Shown one piece after another: positions 1-5,982 of a stretch of DNA of 5,982 bases. Numbering within the stretch: position 1 is the stretch's first letter; every line of letters begins with the position of its first letter. The position numbers and the translations under genes are program-made. The notes below the pieces were generated by a model that made no database searches, had not been told where the DNA came from, and saw only the letters and a list, made by a program, of their open reading frames with translations. Location: NCBI GenBank assembly GCA_041601945.1, contig JBFIHG010000073.1, positions 1-5,982 of the forward strand. The letters run 5' to 3'. The DNA comes from JBFJKD01 sp041601945. Its GTDB lineage: Bacteria > Pseudomonadota > Gammaproteobacteria > Pseudomonadales > Porticoccaceae.

Positions 1-455
1 ACGTGTGCGGCAACGGCGGCATGAAACCCCGTCACGCGGACCTGTTCGCCACCGACCTCGACAAACAAACACTCATTAAATATGTCGACCGCTTTTTGAT
101 GTTTTACGTGCGCACCGCGGATCGCCTGCAACGCACCTCCATCTGGTTAAACAATATGGAAGGCGGTCTCGATTACCTGCGCGAGGTGGTTATAGAAGAT
201 TCCCTGGGTATCTGCGCGCAACTGGAAGCGGAGATGGCGCAAATTGTCGGCACCTACCAATGCGAATGGAAAACCACCATCGAAAACCCGGAGAAATTAA
301 AAATGTTCCGCCCCTTCGTCAACAGCGACAAGGGCGATAGCAATATTATTTTCGTCGAAGAACGTGGCCAGATTCGCCCCGCGCAGAAACTGGAAATCAT
401 CAATGCTGGCGCCGATAAATCCGCTACCCCAAAGAAAGAACAGGTACCCGCATGA
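1..455 (+). CDS. nirB: Nitrite reductase (NADH) large subunit, 3' part
   Basis: This is the C-terminal 150 residues of the cytoplasmic siroheme-dependent nitrite reductase that reduces nitrite to ammonium with NADH. The gene enters from the left: positions 1-2 are the last two bases of a codon, so the start is outside the window. The frame opens with CGNGGMKPRHADLF and continues through FLMFYVRTADRLQRTS, EGGLDYL, DDSLG-like (EDSLG) and TYQCEWKTT, all characteristic of the end of the NirB hemoprotein domain. The siroheme/[4Fe-4S] cysteines of the family lie just upstream of this segment and cannot be checked. The last ~25 residues are a poorly conserved Ala/Lys-rich tail. The TGA stop overlaps the nirD ATG (ATGA, 452-455), so the two subunits are probably translationally coupled. 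Identification is confident; only the C-terminal portion can be assessed. Confidence 0.95.
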   Translation, partial: VCGNGGMKPRHADLFATDLDKQTLIKYVDRFLMFYVRTADRLQRTSIWLNNMEGGLDYLREVVIEDSLGICAQLEAEMAQIVGTYQCEWKTTIENPEKLKMFRPFVNSDKGDSNIIFVEERGQIRPAQKLEIINAGADKSATPKKEQVPA

Positions 456-856
456 CAGACCTGAGCGAAAAGCCCGGCACGCCAGCAGACTGCGCCACCT
501 GGGTACAGGTTTGTCGTGTAACGGACATTCCCTTTGATGCGGGTATTGCCGCGTTGATTAACGAAAATACGCCACAGGAAACCCAGATCGCCCTGTTCCG
601 ACCACTGGACTCGGACACCGTGTACGCCATCAGCAATTTTGACCCCTTTAGCGAGGCCAACGTGCTCGGTCGCGGTATTTTGTGCAGCATCGGCGAACAA
701 CTGGCCGTGGCCTCGCCCGTACTCAAACAACACTTTAGCCTGACCACCGGCCAGTGTTTTGAAGACGCAGACGTTTCTATTACGACCTATCCCGTCAAAG
801 TCAGCGACGGCACGGTGTTTGTGGATACCTCCGCCACCACGCTGGAGGCAATGTGA
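452..856 (+). CDS. nirD: Nitrite reductase (NADH) small subunit
   Basis: This 134-residue protein is the small partner of NirB, with a Rieske-like fold. The segment NFDPFSEANVLGRGIL followed by VASPVLKQHFSLTTGQCFED and then TYPVKV matches the NirD family pattern (xNxDPFxxxxVLxRG, ASPxxKQxFxLxxGxCxED). As is usual for NirD, the paired Cys-x-His motifs that bind a [2Fe-2S] cluster in true Rieske proteins are absent, so it probably carries no cluster and acts structurally or in complex stability. The length is slightly above the ~110 residues common in enterobacteria because of a longer N-terminus. The ATG overlaps the nirB stop by four bases (ATGA), with a weak AGG at 442-444 upstream. Its own stop overlaps the GTG start of the next gene. 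Confidence 0.95.
   Translation: MTDLSEKPGTPADCATWVQVCRVTDIPFDAGIAALINENTPQETQIALFRPLDSDTVYAISNFDPFSEANVLGRGILCSIGEQLAVASPVLKQHFSLTTGQCFEDADVSITTYPVKVSDGTVFVDTSATTLEAM
844..848 (+). promoter_or_regulatory. Shine-Dalgarno of the PhzF-like gene
   Basis: GGAGG lies inside the last codons of nirD, four bases before a GTG at 853-855. It supports GTG 853 as the start of the PhzF-like gene. The next in-frame Met is at residue 35, which would remove the conserved first strand of the fold. The stop of nirD (854-856) overlaps this start (GTGA), so ribosomes finishing nirD are well placed to reinitiate. Confidence 0.65.
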
Positions 857-1794
857 AATATCCCTATTACACGGCGGATGTCTTTACCGAACAGGTATTT
901 CAGGGCGCGCAAATTGCAGTGTTCCCGACAGCCAGCGACCTGTCGGACGACCTGATGGCCTTAATGGCCCGGGAGTTGAATCTGTCCCAAACCGTCTTTG
1001 TCACGGACAGTGTCACCAGCGGCACCAACGCATCCGACCAGCCGCCTCTGTTTCGCCTGCGTGTTTTTACCCCCACCGGGGAAATTGATTTTGCCGGCCA
1101 TCCCATGCTGGCCGCAGCCCGCGTGCTGGTGGAAACCGGGCGCATTGATTTAGCAACCCACAGCGCGGCGCTGGTGTTTCGCCAGAACACCGGCGACATC
1201 GCAGCGAACCTCACCCAACGGGACGGCAAACCCTTGTTTGTGCAGTTCACCCTGCCCGCGAATCCAATCGTTGATCGCTATACGCCCCCCGAAGCTGAAC
1301 TGGCGCGCCTGCTGGGTATTGAGGAGCGAGACATTGATACCCACACCTATCGCACCCGTCTGGTCTCGGTCAATTTTCCCTATCTGATGGTACCCCTGGT
1401 TTCGCAGCAAGCAGTGCGCAAGGCGCGCTTTAGTCTCGCTGCCTGGAGTCAGTCCAGCGCCCCCGCCATGGCCGCCCAGGAAATTTTTATCTTCAGTAAC
1501 CGCACCGATTATCAGGAAACCGATTTTCATGGACGTTTAGTTGGCCCCAGTATCGGCGCTAACGAAGACCCGCCCATCGGCTCCGTGATGCCCTGCTTTG
1601 CCGGTTATCTCGGCAGCCACGAGCATATGCGCGAGGGCACTTACACCTTCACCATTGATCGCGGTACAGATAAAACCCGGCGCAGTGTGTTGCACATTGA
1701 AATGGACCACCACAGCGACAAACCCTCCACGCTGCGGGTCGGCGGCGAAGTGGTGCTGGTCGGTGAATGCACTATGAACATCGAGAGTCATTGA
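853..1794 (+). CDS. PhzF-family isomerase/epimerase-like protein
   Basis: This is a 313-residue member of the PhzF / diaminopimelate-epimerase-fold family, whose characterised members catalyse isomerisation or epimerisation without a cofactor. Family landmarks are YTADVF at residues 6-11, LRVFTPTGEIDFAGHP (FAGHP at 80-84, with H83 at the family's conserved His) and the C-terminal GANEDPPIGSV around D239. Three positions deviate. The usual GNP-x-A-V near residue 18 reads GAQIAV. The usual SET holding the catalytic Glu (Glu45 in Pseudomonas PhzF) reads SQT, with Gln46 encoded by CAA at 988-990. EDPATGS reads EDPPIGS. It is therefore either a divergent subfamily with altered chemistry or an inactive or binding homologue. 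No phenazine genes are nearby, so phenazine synthesis is unlikely. It overlaps nirD by four bases and ends one base before the nitrate reductase gene, implying co-expression with nitrate assimilation. Substrate unknown. The family call is secure, the function is not. Confidence 0.85.
   Translation: MKYPYYTADVFTEQVFQGAQIAVFPTASDLSDDLMALMARELNLSQTVFVTDSVTSGTNASDQPPLFRLRVFTPTGEIDFAGHPMLAAARVLVETGRIDLATHSAALVFRQNTGDIAANLTQRDGKPLFVQFTLPANPIVDRYTPPEAELARLLGIEERDIDTHTYRTRLVSVNFPYLMVPLVSQQAVRKARFSLAAWSQSSAPAMAAQEIFIFSNRTDYQETDFHGRLVGPSIGANEDPPIGSVMPCFAGYLGSHEHMREGTYTFTIDRGTDKTRRSVLHIEMDHHSDKPSTLRVGGEVVLVGECTMNIESH
1783..1787 (+). promoter_or_regulatory. Weak Shine-Dalgarno of the nitrate reductase gene
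   Basis: GAGAG lies eight bases before the ATG at 1796, within the final codons of the PhzF-like gene. It is a modest match to the anti-SD. Its spacing is suitable and it is consistent with the ATG at 1796 as start, only one base after the preceding TGA. Confidence 0.4.
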
Positions 1795-1795
1795 T

Positions 1796-4000
1796 ATGTT
1801 GTTTGGTCGCCCGCGCAAAAACCCCATTATCATCGCCGACAAAAAAGTCAGCGACTGGACCTACGCCACCTGTGGCTACTGCTCCACGGGCTGCGCCATC
1901 GAAATTGGCAAGGACGCCACAGGCAAGGTGGTCGCGTCCCGCGGTGTCGGCAATGCCGATGTCAATCGCGGCAAGCTGTGTCTCAAGGGAATGTACGGTC
2001 ACGAGTTGTTTAATTCGCCGGGGCGCGGCGAAACCCCACTGGTCCGTCAACACATCGGCCAGCCCTTTGCGCCCACCCACTGGGATCACGCGCTGGATCA
2101 TATGACCAGTGAAATAAAGCGCATTCAGGGCGCCTACGGTCGCGACGCCTTTGCGGTGGTGTCCACCGGGCAGATTTTAACCGAGGAGTTTTACACCCTG
2201 GGCAAACTCACCCGCGGTTTAATCGGCACCAACAATTACGACGGCAACACCACCCTGTGTATGGCCTCGGCGGTGTCCGGCTACAAGCGCTCATTCGGCT
2301 CCGATGGCCCACCCGGTTGTTACGAAGATTTTGAACACACCCATTGCGTCATGGCCTGGGGCTCGAACCTGCCGGAACAACACCCGATTATTTACTGGCG
2401 ACTCAAAGAGGCGCTGGAAAAACGTAAATTCCCACTGATTGTGGTGGACCCCCGCGTCACCATGATTGCGCAATTTGCCGACATCCACTTGCCCATTCGA
2501 CCCGGCACCGACGTGGTGCTGCAAAACGCGCTGATGCATGTAATCCTCGACGAAGGCCTGCAAGATGACGCCTACATTGCGGCCAACACCACCGGGCTGG
2601 AGGACCTCAAGGCCGAAGTTGCCAACTGGGACCCCACCACTGCGGCGAAAGTGTGCGGTATCGACGAAGACACCATTCGCCACGTGGCACGGCTCTACGC
2701 CAACGCGCCTTCCGCCATGCATATCTGGACCATGGGCATTAACCAGAGCACCCACGGCTCCGACGGCGTGGTGGGGTTGAACAATCTGGCGCTGCTCACC
2801 GGTAATATCGGCAAACCCGGTGGCACCGCACTGTCGATTACCGGCCAGTGCAACGCCATGGGCACCCGGGAGTGGTCGTCCTGTTCCGGTCTGCCCGGTT
2901 ACCGCGCTCTGGAAAACCCGGAACACCGGGATGAAGTCGGCAAGTTCTGGAATGTGGACCCGGAATTTTTCCCGAAAAAACGTGGGCTGTTTCAAACCGA
3001 CATTTTCCCCGCCATCGAAACCGGACAAATCAAAGGGCTGTGGCTGGTGGCCACCAACCCACTGACCTCCATGCCCAATACTGCGCGCATCCGCAAAACC
3101 CTGGAAAAACTCGAATTTCTGGTGGTGCAGGATGCCTACGCGGATATGGAGAGCAACCAGTACGCCCACCTGTATTTACCCGCCGCCATCTGGGCGGAAA
3201 AAGAAGGCACCTTCACCAACACCGAGCGCCGCGTGAATATGGTGCGCCAGGCTACGCCGCCCAGAGCCAATAGCAAATCGGACTTCCAGATATTCAATGA
3301 GCTGGCACAACGCTTCGACCCGGACGGCAACGTTCACTTTCCAGAGACTCCGGCGGGGGCATTTGAGGAAATGCGCGCCCTGTCCAAAGGTCGGCACATG
3401 GATATTTCCGGTATGGATCACGACCTGATCGAAAAACACCGGGGTATTCAATGGCCCTACACGGCGGAGCAACGGGACAACAACGAAGCGCCCTTACCCG
3501 GCGGCAAACGCCTGTATACCGAGCCCACGTCTTTTTGCCACGGGGATAAACGGGCCAAACTAATTGCCCTGCCGTTTATCGACAACAACGAGCGGCCAGA
3601 TAATCAGTTTCCATTCTGGCTGAACACCGGCCGCCTGGTGGAGCACTTCCACACCCGCACGCGCACCGGCAAGGTCGGCAATAACAACAAATTCAGTCCC
3701 ATTCCATTTATGGAAATAAATCCGGATGCCGCCGCGGAACTCGGCGTCCGCCATCAGGAATATGTGCGCTGTGTATCCAAACGTGGCGATGCAGTGGTGA
3801 TGGCCATGCTCACCCAGCGTGTGCCCCGCGACATGGTATTTATTCCGTTTCACTTTTTTGACTGCGTCAACCGTCTGACCCTGGGTTTGCTGGACCCCCA
3901 TTCGCGACAGCCCGCCTTTAAGCAGCAAGCGGTGCGCGTCGAACCCATTGCCGACCAAATTGGCGCGGCGCGGTTAAGCCGGGAGCTACGGACCTACTGA
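1796..4000 (+). CDS. nasA: Molybdopterin nitrate reductase catalytic subunit (Nas/NarB type)
   Basis: This 734-residue Mo-bisPGD oxidoreductase probably reduces nitrate to nitrite in the cytoplasm. The N-terminal [4Fe-4S] motif is C26-x2-C29-x3-C33-x28-C62, followed by LKG with K64, the family's electron-relay Lys. The Mo ligand is predicted to be C155 in TLCMASAV, as in Nap/Nas nitrate reductases (DmsA uses Ser; formate dehydrogenases have Cys/Sec followed by His). GQCNAMGTRE (350-359), TNPLTSMP near 420 and EKEGTFTNTERR (468-479) are typical of assimilatory nitrate reductases. The C-terminal dinucleotide-binding domain runs from about 605 (NTGRLVEHFHTRT) to 725. There is no twin-arginine signal. 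The length resembles cyanobacterial NarB and lacks the C-terminal [2Fe-2S] domain of ~870-residue NasA proteins, which suggests electrons come from a separate subunit, most simply the next gene. It sits one base after the PhzF-like gene, and its TGA shares a base with the next ATG. Nitrate as substrate is inferred from motifs and from adjacent nirBD. Confidence 0.88.
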   Translation: MLFGRPRKNPIIIADKKVSDWTYATCGYCSTGCAIEIGKDATGKVVASRGVGNADVNRGKLCLKGMYGHELFNSPGRGETPLVRQHIGQPFAPTHWDHALDHMTSEIKRIQGAYGRDAFAVVSTGQILTEEFYTLGKLTRGLIGTNNYDGNTTLCMASAVSGYKRSFGSDGPPGCYEDFEHTHCVMAWGSNLPEQHPIIYWRLKEALEKRKFPLIVVDPRVTMIAQFADIHLPIRPGTDVVLQNALMHVILDEGLQDDAYIAANTTGLEDLKAEVANWDPTTAAKVCGIDEDTIRHVARLYANAPSAMHIWTMGINQSTHGSDGVVGLNNLALLTGNIGKPGGTALSITGQCNAMGTREWSSCSGLPGYRALENPEHRDEVGKFWNVDPEFFPKKRGLFQTDIFPAIETGQIKGLWLVATNPLTSMPNTARIRKTLEKLEFLVVQDAYADMESNQYAHLYLPAAIWAEKEGTFTNTERRVNMVRQATPPRANSKSDFQIFNELAQRFDPDGNVHFPETPAGAFEEMRALSKGRHMDISGMDHDLIEKHRGIQWPYTAEQRDNNEAPLPGGKRLYTEPTSFCHGDKRAKLIALPFIDNNERPDNQFPFWLNTGRLVEHFHTRTRTGKVGNNNKFSPIPFMEINPDAAAELGVRHQEYVRCVSKRGDAVVMAMLTQRVPRDMVFIPFHFFDCVNRLTLGLLDPHSRQPAFKQQAVRVEPIADQIGAARLSRELRTY

Positions 4001-5982
4001 TGAATCATCGCGAAGCTATCGAAACCAACGCCACCACAACCGCCAAAGCCGCCATTTTTGAACTGCGCGGCGACGAGCCGGCCGACGCCTTCTTGTGGGA
4101 CCCGGTACCGGAAAAAACCGCCGACCCGGCCACCAACTGCCACGGTAACCTGATTGACCTGCTGGACCTCGACAGCCCCTTGCGCGGCGACAGCTTACAC
4201 ATCAACGGCAACGACGCGGTGGGCGACAACCCCAACCGCTACAAGCAACACGGCTTTTATTTTAATGCCGACAACTGCATCGGTTGTCACGCCTGCGAAA
4301 CCGCGTGCAGCGAGAAAAACGACAACCCGTCCCACATCGCGTTTCGCTCGGTAGGCTACGTCGAAGGCGGCACCTACCCGGATTACCAGCGCATCAATAT
4401 CTCCATGGCCTGCAACCACTGCGACGACCCGGTGTGCCTGAAAGGTTGCCCGACCCGGGCCTATACCAAATTCGCCGAATACGGCGCGGTGTTGCAGGAC
4501 CCGGATATCTGCTTCGGTTGCGGTTACTGCACCTGGGTGTGCCCCTACAACGCGCCGCAACTGGACCCGGTAAAAGGCGAAGTCACCAAATGTAATATGT
4601 GCGTGGACAGACTCGAAGTGGGCCTGAAACCCGCCTGCGTGTCCGCCTGTGTCGGCAATGCCCTGGATTTTGGGGTTATAGAAAATATTCCGGAAAATCG
4701 CATCGAAGCTAAAATCTCGATCCCCGGCTTTCCGTCCACCGACATCACCCAGCCGAATATTCGCTTTCAACAAACCCGCAGCACCCAGCGAGAAATGACT
4801 CGCCCCGACGGTATGCCGGTGAAATACCACAAGGACGACAAGGCTGGGCATTTCAAACCAGGAGTGGACAAAAAATTCGGCGACAAAAAACAGTGGAACT
4901 GGCGCAAGCTGCTCACCTCCCACGAAAGCGCCCACGTCATATTTACCCTGTGCACCCAGGCGGTGCTCGGCGCCTTTCTGATGATCGCCATCGGCGCGCT
5001 GCCCATAAGCTTCGTGAGCAACAGCCCATTGGCGGCGCTACAAACTCCTGTGGTATCCCCGGCGGTATTGTTACCCCTGCTGGCGGTGATGATCGGACTG
5101 ATCAGCTTTGGGCTATTCAAACTCAATATGCACCTGGGCAAACCCCACCGTTTTTATCGCGGCTTTAATAATCTGCGCTGGTCGCCCCTGAGTCGGGAAA
5201 TCGCCGGTATTTCCGCGTTCTATACCTTTCTGTTGGGCTACGCATTATTTGCCGCGCTGGCGGTGTGGTTCGAGAGCCCGTTTATTGTGCAAGCATCTAT
5301 CGTGTTGAAAACATTGTGCGCCGGACTTGCGACCCTGAGTGGGCTGATCGGCCTGTACTACATGTACCGCATCTACCGTATCCCGGCGCGACCGTTCTGG
5401 AACCACTGGCAAACGGCCACCGCGTTTGGCGGCAACACCCTCAGCCTTGGCGCGCTGTTGGTGGGGCTGGTTGCCCTGCCCGCGCTGGCCATAACCGGCG
5501 AGCCCCTCGGCGGCCTGGTTACCCTGCTTGCCACACTCGCCGCCATTGGCCTGGTGCTCGAAGGTATGGGTCATCTCTGCCACGGCCGCGACATGCTTAA
5601 ACTCGGCAACGAAGGCGCATCGTCCTGGTACGTGCAGATCACCCGCTACGGTTATCCCTGGTTGATGCGCAATGGCCTGCTGTGTGCCGCCATCGTGGCA
5701 TTCGCCAGTCTCGCCCTGGCCGCAATGTTGTCCGGCCCCACAGGTTTAACCACCGTTACCCTCCTTGCCCTGTGGCTGGGTTTAAGCGCGCTAACCCTGG
5801 TCGCAGCAGCCATCAGCCGCTCATTGTTTTTTGTGCTGGTTATACCCACCACCATGCCCGGCGCGTTTTTCTGGAAAAACCAGGACTTTGTCGAGCACGC
5901 CCGCGCCACCGGGTTGGCAGATATGGAACAAGTGGGCGTGGTGCGCGAACAACACGGCAAATTCAAAATGAACGAATTAATC
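4000..5982 (+). CDS. Fused DmsB-like ferredoxin / DmsC-like membrane anchor, 3' end missing
   Basis: The frame runs from ATG 4000 to the window edge, 661 codons with no stop. It is the likely electron-transfer partner of the nitrate reductase. Residues 1-85 are an acidic, unrecognised extension. Residues 86-230 are a four-cluster ferredoxin domain: C93/96/99/103, C138/141/146/150, C171/174/177/181 and C198/201/213/217. All sixteen Cys are present, so four [4Fe-4S] clusters are expected. Residues 231-300 are a charged, Lys-rich linker. From about 303 a DmsC-type anchor begins (HESAHVIFTLCTQ) with eight helices near 313-334, 355-374, 401-423, 434-456, 475-497, 503-522, 558-578 and 583-606. MHLGKPHRF and SREI match DmsC. 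By offset, H378, G380, R384 and E400 correspond to E. coli DmsC H65, G67, R71 and E87, implicated in menaquinol binding (alignment from memory). Lys/Arg are concentrated on the same side as the ferredoxin domain, so it probably faces the cytoplasm. No signal peptide is seen. The start shares a base with the upstream stop (TGATG); a clear SD is lacking. The frame is probably near its C-terminus at the edge. Confidence 0.88.
   Translation, partial: MNHREAIETNATTTAKAAIFELRGDEPADAFLWDPVPEKTADPATNCHGNLIDLLDLDSPLRGDSLHINGNDAVGDNPNRYKQHGFYFNADNCIGCHACETACSEKNDNPSHIAFRSVGYVEGGTYPDYQRINISMACNHCDDPVCLKGCPTRAYTKFAEYGAVLQDPDICFGCGYCTWVCPYNAPQLDPVKGEVTKCNMCVDRLEVGLKPACVSACVGNALDFGVIENIPENRIEAKISIPGFPSTDITQPNIRFQQTRSTQREMTRPDGMPVKYHKDDKAGHFKPGVDKKFGDKKQWNWRKLLTSHESAHVIFTLCTQAVLGAFLMIAIGALPISFVSNSPLAALQTPVVSPAVLLPLLAVMIGLISFGLFKLNMHLGKPHRFYRGFNNLRWSPLSREIAGISAFYTFLLGYALFAALAVWFESPFIVQASIVLKTLCAGLATLSGLIGLYYMYRIYRIPARPFWNHWQTATAFGGNTLSLGALLVGLVALPALAITGEPLGGLVTLLATLAAIGLVLEGMGHLCHGRDMLKLGNEGASSWYVQITRYGYPWLMRNGLLCAAIVAFASLALAAMLSGPTGLTTVTLLALWLGLSALTLVAAAISRSLFFVLVIPTTMPGAFFWKNQDFVEHARATGLADMEQVGVVREQHGKFKMNELI

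Noticed and set aside
1150..1530. Antisense open frames opposite the PhzF-like gene (also 900-1250 and 1537-1842)
   Set aside because: They have no motifs and no sensible start context, and they are fully contained within well-supported coding sequence.
853..1794. A phenazine biosynthesis locus
   Set aside because: Only a PhzF-family protein is present, with altered active-site motifs, and its neighbours are nitrogen assimilation genes.
1796..1850. GRPRKNP at the start of the nitrate reductase as a possible Tat signal
   Set aside because: It lacks the paired arginines of an SRRxFLK motif, and no hydrophobic stretch follows before the [4Fe-4S] cysteines begin at residue 26.
2291..3169. A 292-codon open frame on the - strand
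   Set aside because: It lies entirely opposite the conserved core of the nitrate reductase, is rich in Gly/Val/His and has no recognisable domain. It is explained by the codon bias of the + gene.
4690..4900. Possible frameshift or lost stop/start between the ferredoxin and anchor parts
   Set aside because: The reading frame and codon usage are continuous through the linker. There is no stop in frame, and no SD-plus-start just ahead of the anchor domain that looks like a former gene junction.
4195..4935. A 246-codon open frame on the - strand
   Set aside because: It is antisense to the ferredoxin half of the fusion gene, whose sixteen ordered cysteines prove the + frame. The - frame reads as low-complexity Val/Ala/Gly/His with no motif and is a GC-rich shadow.
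4893..5168. Short + strand frames inside the fusion gene (4154-4354, 4284-4595, 4893-5168, 5265-5600)
   Set aside because: They are out of frame with the continuous 4000-5982 reading frame that carries the ferredoxin and anchor motifs; their translations are Arg/Pro/Ala-rich and featureless.

Overview
The window is a tightly packed, single-direction (+) operon fragment for reducing nitrate to ammonium. Sequence character (moderately GC-rich, GC-ending codons, NirBD and DmsC motifs of proteobacterial type) suggests a gammaproteobacterium, possibly marine. That placement is an inference from motifs, not from any marker gene, and I cannot name a genus. All five genes are on the + strand, with stop/start overlaps or a 1-nt gap at every junction. 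There is no non-coding stretch long enough for an internal promoter or terminator, and I saw no RNA gene, mobile element, repeat array or CRISPR.

Layout: (1) 1-455, the 3' end of nirB, the NADH-dependent assimilatory nitrite reductase large subunit. (2) 452-856, nirD, its small Rieske-fold subunit. (3) 853-1794, a PhzF-family (isomerase/epimerase fold) protein starting at GTG. It has Gln where the family's catalytic Glu is expected, and altered flanking motifs. (4) 1796-4000, a 734-residue molybdopterin nitrate reductase catalytic subunit of the Nas/NarB/Nap type. It has a Cys Mo ligand, an N-terminal [4Fe-4S] motif, no Tat signal and no C-terminal [2Fe-2S] domain. (5) 4000 to the window end, one uninterrupted frame of 661 codons with no stop. 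It fuses a DmsB-like ferredoxin subunit (sixteen Cys in four groups) to a DmsC-like eight-helix quinol-oxidising membrane anchor.

How they fit together: proteins 4 and 5 look like a complete membrane-bound nitrate reductase. Electrons would pass from quinol through the anchor and the ferredoxin domain of protein 5 to the Mo-bisPGD active site of protein 4. NirBD would then reduce the nitrite to ammonium with NADH. The most interesting reading is that an assimilatory-type catalytic subunit is driven by a fused DMSO-reductase-type membrane module facing the cytoplasm, rather than by ferredoxin or an NAD(P)H flavoprotein. The PhzF-like protein sits between the nitrite and nitrate reductase genes and has no obvious role; its position implies co-expression with them.
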